Positions 12,900-25,870 of a stretch of DNA of 64,000 bases are shown here, in pieces (the stretch's first letter is position 1; the number at the start of each line of letters is the position of its first letter). The notes below the pieces were generated by a model that saw only the letters and a list, made by a program, of their open reading frames with translations, searched no databases and was not told where the DNA came from. Location: contig NC_081410.1 of NCBI RefSeq assembly GCF_030272615.1, positions 124,557,140 through 124,621,139 of the forward strand, in the 5' to 3' direction. A program made the position numbers and the translations under genes. The stretch comes from Cryptomeria japonica (Eukaryota > Streptophyta > Pinopsida > Cupressales > Cupressaceae).

Positions 12900-13560
12900 A
12901 ATATCCTTAGTGATTGTTTTTTATTGTTGTGTATTTTTCAAGTGATATTTTAGGTTTTTTTAAATGCATTTTTTTTTTGTAATGGTAAGCTTGATTTTAT
13001 TTTTTATTTATTTTTTAAATAAGATTAATTAAAATTTATAGATAGATTCATTTGATTCTATAATTTTTTTTTTATGTATATAAATTAATATTTTTTCTTT
13101 GTTGAAAAAAGAACATTAATACCTAGTGTAAATATATTTTTAGAATATTTTCTTATTTTCTTATTCTTCTACATGTGTTAAACAAAGACCTCAATGATCA
13201 ATAAAATATCATCATTCAAAATACATTAAAAATAAACATAATAATCAAACTAAAAATATATTCAAAATTTTACTTTTTGGAAAGCTTATATTAATGGTTA
13301 ATTAATGACAAAATGAAATTGGTAAATGAATTCATTTGATCCCTCAAAAGGTAAATCAGATGTATCTTTTTGCCAGTACTTTAATAGGTGTAGAGGAGTC
13401 TCAATTATGGGTATGATTCAAGACTATAGGGGATCTATTCAAAGGTATTTATTCTAAGAGGGTCTGATCTAACCTTCATCAATTACCATTTTTATGTAAC
13501 CTTTCAAGCCTTAAATCATAAAATTTATAAAAATTAAATACACACATATATATTAAGAAA
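12900..13560. other. AT-rich intergenic stretch, nothing recognised
   Basis: Long T and A runs; no open frames, repeats or transposon ends that I can support. Confidence 0.6.
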
Positions 13561-14560
13561 AAATTAGAATGTCCTGGAAGTGGGAAATGCTATTGCAGAA
13601 GCTAGGATAGTGGAAAAGAAGCTCGAAGACATCTTCATGATAGAAGATAACTTAAAGCAGGAAAGACATGTCAAGTACATAATGGGATTTATGTGATCAA
13701 TAATGTGTGAACTTGAGATTGGAGAGATTCTTTTCAAAGATGAGTGAGTGAATTTAGCCAGAAGACCTGTCATAAAATTTGTTGGTTTAGACTAAGAAAG
13801 GTTGACAAATGAGAAATAGTCTCATGATAAAGAAATTATGGAAGAATGAAAACAATAAATTACACATGTATATGAGAGCCAATATATTGCAGGAAAGTGT
13901 AATGAAGGAGTACTCCATATGTGAGATTGTAGGGACAATAGTGGAGAACACCAAGGATCTACAATTGCATGCATATAATATGCTACAAGTAAGGGTAGTA
14001 AAATTGCATAGAAGATGTTGCAAGTGTAGTTAAAAAAGGATGTGAAAATGTATTTTTCAATGGTATTGGTGTACGTCGAAAGATGCTATGAGTAAGAGTA
14101 GCTAGGAATAGTAGAGTAATGTTGATAGTTGGAACCCAAAAATATGGTAGGGAGGTTATAATAGTGGATGCAACACGAAGTATGGGATGCGAGTTACAAA
14201 AGATATGTTCAAAGGAAATGTATAAAAGGGAACTAATCATGTGAATACATATGTTGATGGTGAAGTTTTGATAATGTTGTAGGTAAAGGTCGAGAATGAA
14301 CATGGTGTTACTAGGGAGATTTGCAAGTAATGATAGAATGTAATGATACTTGAAAAGTGCTATGAGTATACTTGATACATAATTGTAGCAATGAACAATT
14401 TGGTGTAAAAAATGTATTGGAAGAAGAGGATAATGATGAATACCATATACTAGTAGAAAATAAAGAGGGGTCTATTGAACAATGGAGAAACCCCTGTGGT
14501 ATCTCCATGAAGAAGAGAGGCCAAGTATGCATTATCAAGAATAAATGTGACTACAATATA
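13560..14560 (+). pseudogene. Weak coding-like relic, unidentified
   Basis: The plus strand is purine-rich with several short open frames in sequence (for example 13809-14033 and 14372-14671). It reads as patches of charged protein such as 'EARIVEKKLEDIFMIEDN'. Frames are broken many times and I recognise no family. The purine bias alone could create this impression, so it is recorded only because it differs from the flanking AT-rich DNA. Confidence 0.15.
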
Positions 14561-14819
14561 TTGAATTATATTATCCTATTTTCCTCTAGCATAGTAGCAC
14601 CTATGTACCTCTATAAATTATGCTCTTTTATATGCATCCACCAGCTTGTATATTCTCTTGTTAGTGAATAATAATTTCATAATGGGTTGAATCATTCAAC
14701 ATAATCTCTCCACTCAAAATATTTCTCCCTCTTAGTTAAAAAAATTATTGTTCCCTCTCCCAACTATTCTTTGTTAATCTTTTGAAGTGTAATCTTTTTT
14801 CAATTCATTAATATTCTTC

Positions 14820-15500
14820 TATCCACCTAGAATAGGCATTCATTTATTTGTATAAGTTAGGTTTATTTATCTAGCTAGAGATTTTGACACACATAAATAT
14901 TTTATCCCAAGTCTTCTTGACAAACCATTTTCCTTATTATAAATTCACTAAGGTCATCATTTATCAATATTTATAAAATATAATTTTGTGTACCACCTTA
15001 AAATTCAGCTAGAAACCTTGAGGAAGCAAAAACGTTCATCAAAAACTCTTTGAATATATAATAAATTTTAATTCATCTTAAATTATACTAATTTCTTTTA
15101 TGTAGCACAAGTTAGCTTATCCAATCTTTGAAAAAATACCAAGCTCCTGGTTTAAAAAAATCTACATACTGGGATACTCCTTCATTTATCTAGACTATCT
15201 AGATACTTGTATCCACAATAGCAAGGTGTAATATATGTAGTTTACTTTTTGTCTAAATTTTGATGAGAATTGTAAAGAGTGGGTACATAACCCTTTTAAA
15301 GGCCCATTTTACTAGATAGCTCCTCTATTATTCCTAGCCATTAAGTGAGAAATTAATTAATTAAGCTCTTAATTATTTAAACATGAAATTATTTACTACT
15401 TAAAATCAAACATATGCAATTCAATGCTTTAAACCAGTTTTATTAAAGTATGACAATTTGCAATGTTTGGTATCAATGATTCCACTTTTTTTCTTTTTGT
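14820..15500 (-). mobile_element. Old, heavily mutated copy of the TGTCATAACCC-family LTR (terminal part)
   Basis: The order and wording match 1970-2760 with many C-to-T and G-to-A changes: 'ccaccttaaaattc' then 'ccttgaggaagc' (for cctcgggaagtc), 'caaggtgtaat', 'gtgggtacataaccctttt' and finally 'caatgtttggtatcaatga' (for 'cactgctaagttttgg' and its context). The orientation is that of the copy at 1632-11210. The borders are diffuse; related sequence may continue to ~16.2 kb. Confidence 0.5.
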
Positions 15501-18500
15501 GTTAAGGCATCATGATTGAAATTATTTGTATTTATAACTTGACATAGTTACAAAAAAACAAATTCATATGAATCAAAGAAAAAAAAATGTGAATAATAAT
15601 TTTTATTTATTTAAAGATTTATATGGCCCTTATGAAATCCCTATTACAATTAGACCCAAAAATGGGATGGGGGAATTTTTTTAGAAATAAGTAACCTCAA
15701 ATACCCTATTTCTCAAGACCTTCTAGAATGGTAACAATTTTCCAAGGATACTTATGGTTACAAATAAATAATTCTATAGCTACCTTTGTGCAAATTTTGA
15801 ATTAGCAACTCTAAAGGTATACAAACAAATAGTTTTGAAAACTAGAAATCTTTGCACATCTATTTTGTGAAATTCTAGGGTGACTAAAATTTAATATGAA
15901 TGAAGAACTTACATATATAGAAATGTGACCTAGGTACTCAATCATTTAGAGATAAACACAACAATATGAAATTGTAGAGATTTCCCACACCCTATCCATC
16001 ATTTTCCATAGTGATCTATATAAAAATAATCTCTTTAAGATCCATAAACACACCTAGAAGTGTGAGAAGACATCCTCCTTAAATATATCATACCTTTTCA
16101 CGTTAATGTAACTTGGATTTGAGAGCACAAGATAAATTCCATTGATATATTGAATATGTGACTTGGAGATAGAATATGAAGTGTCAATCTATAGAACTTA
16201 ACTACCACATTAATTAGGGAATCTCCTTTTACATTCTCTTCCCTGTTTAGATCTATATATTTTGATTAAAATAGGTTTTCTTAAAATTAATATATTAGAT
16301 CTAGTGGTTTTTGTTCTTTATAAACTCATTAATGGTTTTCTAGGACATCTTGGAGAGTACATAGGGTTTATAATAAAAAAATGGTAGGATTTTCAAACTT
16401 TATTATTTAGCTTAAAATTATTCTTGATGTGTTCAATTAGAGTGTTGGTAATCAGGTTTGGTGAAGAATGCATATCATTATGTTGTGATAGTGAAATAGA
16501 TAAGAGATTGCTGGGGACTATAGGTTGGAGATATCTTCAAACAAAACTACTTAGGAAAGGGGAGGATTGAATGTCCAATTCTTATTGAGGAAACTAAGGG
16601 TAAATGGTTGGGAGCAAGGGTTGAGGTTGACAAGGGAAGGATAACAATATTTCTAGACTTAAGAAAAATACCACAAAATAATGTATATTTAGAAATTTTA
16701 AAGGACAAAATTTAGGAAAAAGTAATATATAAAGACCTATACAAATTTCATCAATTTTTTTATAGTCTATTACAAAAATATTTCTTAAGTGCAAAGGAAC
16801 CTCAAAAGTAAGAAAAACATGATACTATAAATTTAAGTCCCAACAATTCTGTCAAGGTAATATCTTTCATATAAGGAACTTTCCCCATGATTTGTTCATT
16901 TCCTAATATGCCATTATATGATATTATTAGCTATGCACATCTATCTATATAATTACTAGGGACTTATCCTTACTTATATGAATGTGCACACATTCTTTAG
17001 GATGCACCACATCAAACATTTTTATTGCTATAGCATCTTATGTATTCACATGGGTTTTTCTATCCTAATATTATATCTAGTCCGTGTTCCTAACAAATCT
17101 ACAATTCAAGACATTGACCTACTTATCACATGATGCATTCCGTCATAATTAGAACATTATATGATTGCATCCTTATATGCCTTAGCATTTAGTATTATAT
17201 ATATTATTTTCCCTCTCCTTGTATCCTTTTTTTCTAGGGATACAACTAATTGTAGGGGTTATATCATTTCAATAACACTCTTAGGTTGAGTTTTGGATAT
17301 ATTTAGACACTCTTAGCGATAATTGTCTCCTATATACTAGGTAATACTTTTGCTTCATGTATCATATCACCTACCAATTTGTCAAGTAATACAAACTAGG
17401 AATATATTATTTTTAAAAATTATAATTTATCCTAGATTGTTTTTCTCTATCTTGTTGATATTTTTTATAGAACTACATTTAGAGTTTCATTTGATCTTAT
17501 ACAATGTAGTGTTATACAATCTAGTCATGGAATATTTTCCTTCTATCTAGTAGTCTTTTCATGGATAATACATAATGAAAACTTGAAAGAGCCATTAAAT
17601 TAAATGGGTCCCATGACAATATCCTTTCATACATAAATATGTCATTCACATGAATTATTTTGAGTGTTATATATTTGCAGATGTAGGACTATTAGAGGAT
17701 ATACTTTTACCTCAAATTAGGACTAAAATACAATTGCAAAATGTGTATATCTATGTAATTTATCATTTAGTTTTGGGCCTCCTCCCTCTGCTATTTATCT
17801 ACTCATTATATGTGTTCTAATGGATTTATTTTTTCTTATTTAGACTTTGTCTCTTTGTATTATCCTCATCACTAGATGGCCTTGTTCATTCAACTTATTG
17901 TATACATTTATTTTTGTAACACATTGCCCAAGTTTTTTTGATGTTATGTTTGTCCTAGTTAAGACTAGAGTAAGAGGTTTAACCCCCATGGTCTCGCACT
18001 ATACCAATTTAATTTAAAATTTAAAACTTTAAATTTATTTTGACTTTTGGAAACTATCCCCCTCCAAGGGTCAACTAAGTACACTTTTATGTGATTTATT
18101 GTATTGTCCTTCCTTATTTTAATGCCATTCAATATATTCACTTTGACCATCAAAGAAAAATCTTCCAATTTTGAATTAATTCACACACATACTCGTGCCT
18201 TAATTGGTGGATTAAATAGAATCTAAAACTGCATGAGAATTTATAGGACTAAAGAATGTTGTCGTTGACCATTCCTCTTTGTTTAAGAGGGTTGACCTAA
18301 GAAAAGATGCATTAAGTTATTTTAAATACCTCAAGCCTTTTGTTACTAATTTTTTTTTGTTAATAAGTCAAGTTTGTTTTTGTAAAGATATATCTGTGGT
18401 TGCAAATGTAACCCCAATACCCAAACTTGATTGTACATAGTCAAAATAATCCTTTTTGGTTATAAGATAAATGATATTCAACAAAACTTTGATCCAAATC

Positions 18501-18680
18501 TCAAGACATATCATATTTAGCACATCTAGATAAATACTTGAATAATTAATGATTATAAGGTTAAACATCTTGATCCTCTTATTTATTAAAATAACACGCA
18601 TTAATTGTTCTATGTTTTCATCCTCAACTATATTTAATTACTCTATGTACACATAAATGAACATATAATCACTACCTTTG
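15500..18680. other. AT-rich intergenic stretch, nothing firmly recognised
   Basis: The open frames here are short and lack any domain. No LTR ends, microsatellites or strong hairpins were seen. The left part may be a decayed continuation of the LTR copy before it. Confidence 0.5.
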
Positions 18681-18689
18681 CTCAGATTC

Positions 18690-19456
18690 AAATTCCCATT
18701 GAATCCCTACCTTTTCTTGGGCCACAAACTCAATGTTCTAAGATTACTAGTTTGTTTAATTGATTCTAGAAGGGATGTTATATCAGTATTCTATAAAGGG
18801 AGATTCTTGTCAATCCATCATAGAATTGCACGACGCTCTCAATCAATTTATCATATGAAATGGGAGGATCTTGTCCATGGAAAGCATGGCTGCATAAGAG
18901 ATCTTGAGCATGATCCTAGTTCAATCCCTTTATCTTATAACAGATGTCTGCATGTATTAACGTACTTTTATCGTGGGCTATAATAATTACTAGGCTACTA
19001 GAGTTGAGCATGCCTTGAGGTAACAATGTATCCAACTATTCTAAATGATCGATATCATCTAGAACTATAAGAAAATCCAAATTCCTTGCCCTTCCCAAAA
19101 AATCCTTTAGCTTTTTGATTCCATGATGCACACTACTAATTTTTAGAGCTTCCATCTCTTGGTCTTTAGAGAAAACATATTATAAGAACTAACTTTACTA
19201 CCAATGCAATTCATCTCTGACATGTGATTCTCACACATTAGAGATAAAAGATGATCCATGGTAGCCTGAACTCTTCCTATTAAAAAATGCTTTTGTGAGG
19301 GTGGTCTTGCGAGACCTCCCAAGTATATAGATACTTGCTATCATGACCTCGTCCATAGTTTTGGGTCTCTTGTGTTTCTTTGTCTTTGAAAAAATTTCAA
19401 AATATTAGATGATTTCAACAAGTTGGATCAGATATTTCGCAACATCTAATGGTGTC
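18690..19456 (-). pseudogene. NB-ARC relic of a TIR-NB-LRR type resistance gene
   Basis: On the minus strand, frames from 19456 down to about 18.7 kb spell the NB-ARC blocks in correct order. They are 'TPLDVAKYLIQLVE' (linker), a damaged P-loop 'LGRSRKTTLTKAFFNR', 'GRARNLDFLIVLDDIDHLE' (kinase-2), 'SLVIIIAHDKSTL' (RNBS-B), 'GLN-DHAQDLLCSHAF' (RNBS-C) and a damaged GLPL. An aspartate closing kinase-2 plus the HLEQLD-like follow-up is typical of TIR-type receptors, and the wording resembles conifer genes. Stops interrupt it, at least two being TAG where CAG is expected. The 5' end coincides with a pyrimidine tract and AG (a likely 3' splice site at 19456), fitting the TIR/NB-ARC exon border. 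No TIR exon or LRR is recognisable. Confidence 0.7.
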
Positions 19457-20729
19457 CTATGAAAAAGAATTAGCATGATACCTTTATATAGGGTTGCCTA
19501 AGTAATCTAGCAATTAGGTTGATCTCCAATCATCAAATTAAGGCACGAAGACCAAAAACCATTGGTGAGGGAAAGTGCGCTAACCCATTTGAATTAGCAA
19601 TTGTTTAAGGAGGACCACGGTGTCTAGGGTGACCTAGGCACCCCTGTCCTCCAAAAAGAGGGCAAGGTTGGATTCAGAAGGGCACAATCCCAAGATCGGG
19701 TCCACTTATCCATGCATCTTGGTGACATCAAATTTGATGTAAAAATGACTAAAATAGACCTAGGGGAGAACTAGGAAGGGACACAGTAAAGTAGGGGCAC
19801 AAAAAGGTGGTGTAAATTGTACACAGTTACAATTTATAATGCTACAAGTAGAAAAAGAAGGAGATGAGGACAAGTGGGTGTAGATAGGTGTAAGGTGGGA
19901 GGGATAACATGATCTAAGTAGACTTATAAAGAGAGCAAGAGAGTTTATGAGAGGGAAAGGATAAGAGGGATACAAATTTATAATATAAAATGTTATATCA
20001 AGCACATATATAAGATCTTTTAAATATATTTATATTAATATCTTAAATTATATCATATTATATATATTAATAATATATACAAATAAATATATATTAAATA
20101 AAATATATAATGTATATTGTAAATTCATTGACTATAGCTAGATTGAGTAGTGCTTTAATCTTATAAAGTTATGATCCCTACGACCTTAATCCTCTCTTTT
20201 TTGGTGCATGATTGTTGAAAGGATTCCTTTTCACGAGTTTTTAAGATGGAGGCCTTGTGAAGAATAAATAAGATAACAAGAAGTTTTAAGGATTTTTTTC
20301 TTCCATGTTACATGTTTGAAGGTTAAAACAAGTTTGTTACATTCTTTTCAAATACTCTTACGTTCAGAAGAAGGCACCCTATAGAAGGCCCCACATGAAT
20401 GATACATGGAGAAATTGAACAAGCCGTGTGGAAGCCTCATGGAAGTCTAAGCTCAAGCCACTGGATACCACTCAAGAAACCTTATTGAATAGCTACATAT
20501 GCATCCACCAAGAATATGAAGGATTTTTAGAAAGCCATGGTGAAAATTGTCAACTTGTAAGCCAAGCGGAGATTTCACAAGCCCTTGATTCAAAGAGGGA
20601 ATGTAGGCACACCATTGGCCGGTATAAAATAGAATTAATCTAGACACCCAATGGATTCAAAATAAAATTAGATGCAAAAATTTTCTAAAGCAAGTTGTAG
20701 GGTATGTTCAAGATCGTGAGGGTCCAAAA
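19457..20729. other. Non-coding stretch between NB-ARC relic and solo LTR
   Basis: Contains a purine-rich low-complexity part (19760-19960), an AT-only stretch around 20010-20115, and a moderately GC part at 20360-20640 with an unremarkable 71-codon frame. No family is recognised. Confidence 0.5.
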
Positions 20730-21303
20730 TGTCACAACCCTCCTTTATCACCTTTTGATTTAAATACAAACTCTATTATACTTCTTTTGGATAAACTATT
20801 GAATGAATATTATAAAGGAATAAAAATAATAAAACACACACACACATGGAAAATATACTTTTTTAATTGTTTATTTAAATTTCCTCACCCAAATTATGGC
20901 ACATGTTGTAGGAAGAATAAGAAGCTTCTAGAGGCTTCTCCACCACCTTGCATGTAACTCCTCCCACTAAGTCTAATCAATTTGCATGAAGGCCAAATTG
21001 GGAGAGAATCTCTTTTTTTTAATTAAAAATTAGGTACTGGAATAAGGGAAATTTTTCTTATAAAAGATAGACAAGTTTTCAAAAGAGGGAGTTGGGGTTA
21101 TTCCATAAAGAAATTATTCAAGTAAATTTTTCTTTTGTAGTCATATTTTCATTTTTCAGCTAAGATTTTTTCTTTGGAGGACTTCTCTTCAAGATTGAAG
21201 GATCAAGGGAGATTCATAGAGGATTCTACACCATTTTCAAGCACCCAGGTTCTTTCAAATTTAGTTTTTTTTCATGCATCTTATTCTTGTTGCAAATTAG
21301 AGT

Positions 21304-21600
21304 AGATTAAATTGTTTAAGGAATTAGAATCATTTGTTTCAAATTTTGATGAGAAATAGATTCATTTATTTTCAGATTCTTGATAAGAATTAGATTCATT
21401 AGCTTTAAATTTTTGATAAGAAGTAGATTAAATTGTTTAAGAAATTATAATCATTTGTTTCAAATTTTGATGAGAATTAGATTCATTTATTTTCAGATTC
21501 TTAATAAGAATTAGATCCATTAGTCTCAAATTTTGATAGGAATTAGATCCATTGTTTAAGAAGTTAGATCCATATATTTCAAATTCTTGATAGGAATTAG
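21304..21600 (+). repeat. ~121-bp tandem repeat, two full units and one partial
   Basis: Units start with 'agattaaattgttta' at 21304 and 21425, and with 'agatccattgttta' at 21545. Each contains 'tgataagaattagattcatt'-like sub-repeats. It lies within the solo LTR. Confidence 0.85.
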
Positions 21601-22061
21601 ATTAAATCATTTAAATTCTCTTATTAAGTTTTAGATTGATTCTTGCTGAAGAACTAAAATCAGAACTATCTTTATCTCCTTTCTCCAGCATCATTTCTCT
21701 GGTTATTGATTTAAAATCTGAAACATATAGATCTCGTTGTGATCATTCTCTCTGTGATTTCTCATTTTCTGGTTATCTAAATCCTCTGTAAAAATATAAT
21801 TAACATTTCTTCTCTGTGAAAAACTTTCTCTACGTGTACAAATAAATTTATCTCTCTTCTCTGTGAATAAATCTCCCTATGTAAAGAACAAAGGAATAAA
21901 TAATCCCTCTCTGGTTATTTCTCTATTGTATGTTGTTCCTGGAACTTAATATGTATTCTCTCTAACATTAATATTTTTTTTACATACCTGTTATCTATTC
22001 TTCTCTGTGTGAATTTCAACAATCTGGAAATGTAATTCTCTTGCATATAAAATGCACATAT

Positions 22062-22080
22062 ATATATATATATATATATA
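22062..22080. repeat. (TA)n microsatellite
   Basis: Short TA run just upstream of the GC-rich block of the solo LTR; its position parallels microsatellites in the other LTRs. Confidence 0.9.
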
Positions 22081-22110
22081 AAACATAAAAATTTATTTCA
22101 AACTTTAAAC

Positions 22111-22367
22111 CATTGTAACGCACGACATCCAAAAATTGCCATGAGACGGCTAGCGGAAGGCATGCACGCACAGTATTTAATACAACCGCCGCAAGTTTTA
22201 TTGAAAACCGTGGGGTTAATGGTACCCCCCACTACCCTGCGGTCACCGTAAGTGGTTGCAGGGGAGTGGATGGGACCACGCGGCCCCCTCATTCCCTACG
22301 GGCCTGCGCATGCAGGACTGTAGGGGATGATGGGACCCGTGGTCCCCACCTCCCCCAAATTACTACA
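22111..22367. other. 257-bp GC-rich block bounded by a repeated TTTAAAC
   Basis: This GC-rich, CpG-containing segment interrupts strongly AT-rich LTR sequence. The heptamer TTTAAAC lies directly on both sides (22104-22110 and 22368-22374). It starts CATTGTAACG and ends ATTACTACA. It contains a hairpin-like pair around 'ccctgcggtcacc' and 'gtggttgcaggg'. It may be an inserted short element or a normal part of this LTR. Confidence 0.45.
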
Positions 22368-23889
22368 TTTAAACAATACACTTGTTAATGATTAATTTTG
22401 ATGACATTTTTAAAATCATTTCTAATTAAAAATTTAAGTTACTTTTTTTTATATCGTTTCAAATTAAATTTAAGTTAATTTTTTTATTTTATATAATTGG
22501 TTAGTTAAATTTATTTTCTTAAAAATTAGCAAAAGATGGAAATCAAATTATTGTTTCAATTCCTTTAAGGAATTTTTGTATTTTTATTTGATCAATGATT
22601 TTGATTTACTTAAAAATAAATAAGTCTTATTATTCCAATTTGATCCAAAATTTCAAAAAAGTATAAGCTAATCACTCATGGGGAATTTGTAACACTATAA
22701 TTAATTAGTCTCGCGATAAGAGAAAACATTTCTGTATTTTGTATGTAAATGACGTTACTTTTGCATTGCATTTATATTATTTCGCATTCCTTATCTTCAT
22801 GCAATTACTCATAAGTTCACAAATTATCATTACCATGCTAATACATGTATTAATTCGTTTAATTGTAGAATAATGATATTTCTCTTTTCAAATAGTATTT
22901 AAAGTTTAAATTATGTACATCCATTTCATAATTATATTTCAAGCATGATGTTCATAAGCTCTTAGTTCAGAAACTAAACAAAGGAAGTTGGAAAACCAAA
23001 ACTAGCAGTGTTCGGTATATACGGTGCCTCTAGGTCACACTTACGGGTAATGTCATCATGTTGAACTACTGCACTTAACGCCTAATAAAGCTACATTAAC
23101 GACGTTTGTGGCATCGTCCCTATAAATCATCGGGGAGTAATAAGGGACACTTGGAAGTTAAAATCCAAGGGGCGGGTAATCCCCCTTGGATCGATAATTT
23201 AATAAGATAACTTTTAAATGATTTTCACATCCGTTGAGATAAACCATAGTAAACCCCTTTTAGGGATGGTCAAGTTAAATGCTCTCATGAAATTGATTTC
23301 TTTTTATCTTGAAGGGATATTGGTGATTTGCAATTGGGTGACGCTCATGATAAGAATTAGGATCTAGTTATTTTTTAGGCCACAAGCAATAGGCCATCTT
23401 GAGCCTTCGCTTAAGCGCTACCATCGTGGGTAGCAACCACAGAGAAACTGTCTGGGACACTGACCCTAGAAAGGGTTGCGTACCCACAAATCAGTTTACA
23501 TCAAACCATAGAATAGAAAATAGAACTACATACTTTACACCTTGATCCCGTGCCGAAGCGGGTATGTAGGCAGTCTTGGGACAGAGTTGTCCCTCATACT
23601 TAGGCATTTGTGGGTGGGGTCTAGGCTTGGTTGAGTAAGAATCCTAATTGAAAGATAAGATAATTAAATTGAAAAAGAAATTCAATGCATACTCGGAAGG
23701 AATCCCGTATGGATTCGCTTGACTTCCCGAGGCTTTAAGCCAAATTCTGAGGCAAAATTCAAGCTTGTATTATTTTAATTACTCCTAAGGACGACGACCT
23801 CGGTGCACTCTTGTTAGAAGAGTGTAGTACTTAGTGAGTGGCTCAGGACCTGAATGGTCCCGATGAGTCTAAGTCTCTGGCCAGAGCAT

Positions 23890-24090
23890 CTCCTATCCCG
23901 TTTGGATAGATGCATACCCCGTATGGGTAGATGCCTATCCCATTTGGATAGATGCCTACCCCGTATGGGTAGATGCCTATCCCGTATTGGATAGATGGAA
24001 TCTTATGTCCTGTATGGACAATTGCCTAACCCATATGGTTAGATGCTCATCCCAGATGGATGAATGCCTAATCCTAAATGGATGGATGCC
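23890..24090 (+). repeat. Degenerate ~22-bp tandem array 'cccgtatgggtagatgccta'
   Basis: About nine imperfect units near the 3' end of the solo LTR, reverse complement of the array at 1640-1850. Confidence 0.8.
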
Positions 24091-24190
24091 CAAAGTATGC
24101 AATTGAATAAAACATAATGATTACATTAAACAAAAAAAAAAAGAATACTCAATTTTTGTTGAATCAATTTTGGTGGGTTATTACACAAAA

Positions 24191-24790
24191 AGTGGTGATA
24201 TTTTGACTAAAGTCCCAATTCATAGGCTGATTAAAAAATATCTATAGCTTTCAAATGATATCATATTTTTTGAATTTGAAATACATCACATTCTATGCTC
24301 TGTATACTATAAGATTAAAAAAAAGTTGAATTTCGTAAAGTTTTGACCAAGTTATGGTGGTCAAACATACAGGTTTTTTATATTTTTAAAAAGATGTAAA
24401 AAAATCATAATTAATTATTTATTTCAAAAAAAAAAAAAAAGTGTCAAATCTAGACATGAGTCTTTTACTTATATCTAAAATATTATGATTTGATTGTGGG
24501 TGGGGTAGTCAGATAGACACTCGCTTCTTATCTTTTTTCTGAAAGTTTAGTACTACTGCATTGAAATTTCAACTTTTTGTCAAATAGATTCTTTTTTTTT
24601 CAGAAAACAACTAGTAGCTTAGAAATTACATTCAATTTTTAAAAAATCTATTCTTACATATTTTTGAAATAATGTTAGTAACTTATTCAATTTTTAATGT
24701 CAAGTTGCCTAAATTTGCTTTTCTAATTTTCATTGCCACTTAAGGGCTTGTGTTGGCCCCCAATGATCCTACACATACCCTACATGCTAA
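24191..24790 (+). repeat. Left copy of a ~600-bp direct repeat
   Basis: It shares a colinear series of blocks with 26205-26825: 'aaagttttgaccaagttatggtgg', 'tttagtactactgcattgaaa', 'aagttgcct', and the closing 'tgatc.t.cacataccct'. No coding potential. The left border touches the target duplication of the solo LTR, so that LTR inserted at or within this repeat. Confidence 0.8.
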
Positions 24791-25870
24791 TGTCATTTTC
24801 CTGAAAAGTGATTAAAAATCTAGGTGTTTCTCATGCCTAGAGTTAAGAAGAGAGAATAATGCAAAGATCCATCATGTGGAAATTAAGTTACAATGGTCAT
24901 CATGGTTTGATGAACATGCAATGAGTACGCAAAGGAGGATTCAATTGTAAAAATCAGTTCGACTCTTAGGAATTATCTCTTTAAAAGCCTAAAAGAATTA
25001 TTCTAATAGGAGTTCAACACTTTTAAAAAATAAAGATTTTGTAATCTCCTTTCTAATGAAAAAGTAAAATAATGTTTGTATGTTTAGTAATTTGCATTTA
25101 TGATTTTACCTTAGCATGTTTGTTCTTAGGTTGGGCATTGGATTGTGCCTTTGTTTTCCTTTCTATTGTTTTACTTAGGTTTACATGCTCTGTGTCACTT
25201 TGATTTAGAAGCAATTGTTGTATACTCATTTTCTTTGTTTAATGTTAAATATGTGAAGAATGGATCATGTAGATTCTTCCAATCTTCCATTTTCCTTAGA
25301 TTAGAAATTGTATTATGCGATTAAGAAACATTATTTTAAGAATCATTAATTATTATGAGAATCCCAAAGAATTGTTTTGCTTCCTATCGATCCTTGGTAC
25401 ATACTACTCATCGGAGGATTTGAAAGTTATGCCCTGTGTCTAAGTTACTTTGTGCATTTCATTCTCCTCTCAACAATGAAGAGTTGTGTTTTGATGTGTT
25501 GAGTTCTAGGAATCAACGTTTATTTGTGATTTACTCAAAAAACAAAATTAAAGTGTTGTAAAAACTTTGGTTTTGGCATATCACCTTAGTTTAACTTTTT
25601 CCTTTCTTTACCTTTTCCTCTTTTCCATTTCCTCTCAAAATAAAGAGTTAACTTCTAAAACCCCAAAGGTTGTTTCATAGATTGTAAAATTAAATCAAAG
25701 GTTCCATATTTTTGGACTTCCCTTCAAAGGCACAAACCTTTTGGGAATCAACATATCTTAATAATAAATATCATATATATTATATGAGATTATAATATAT
25801 TTTATATTATAGACTAACAAATTAATTATAATAAATAAATTAACAAATAATAAAAAAATACATAAAAGTA
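24790..25870. other. Spacer between the direct repeats, nothing recognised
   Basis: AT-rich with no open frame of note, no primer site and no purine tract. The spacer continues to 26204 after the palindromic cluster. Confidence 0.5.

Larger units (their letters stand above)
20730..24185 (+). mobile_element. 3.46-kb solo LTR of the TGTCACAACCC family with 5-bp target duplication
   Basis: It begins TGTCACAACCC (20730) and ends GGGTTATTACA (24185). It is flanked by the perfect 5-bp duplication CAAAA (20725-20729 and 24186-24190), and the two ends are imperfect inverted repeats. The content is colinear with the minus-strand copies at 1-11210: the 'atgttgtaggaagaataagaag' block, the 'ctctctgtga' rich part (21660-22030), a TA microsatellite, the 'cccttggatcg' block, and the 'ggatagatgcctacccc' array before the end. 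No primer site or gene is present, which fits a solo LTR left by recombination. It is the best-preserved member of the family here and defines its length. Confidence 0.8.
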
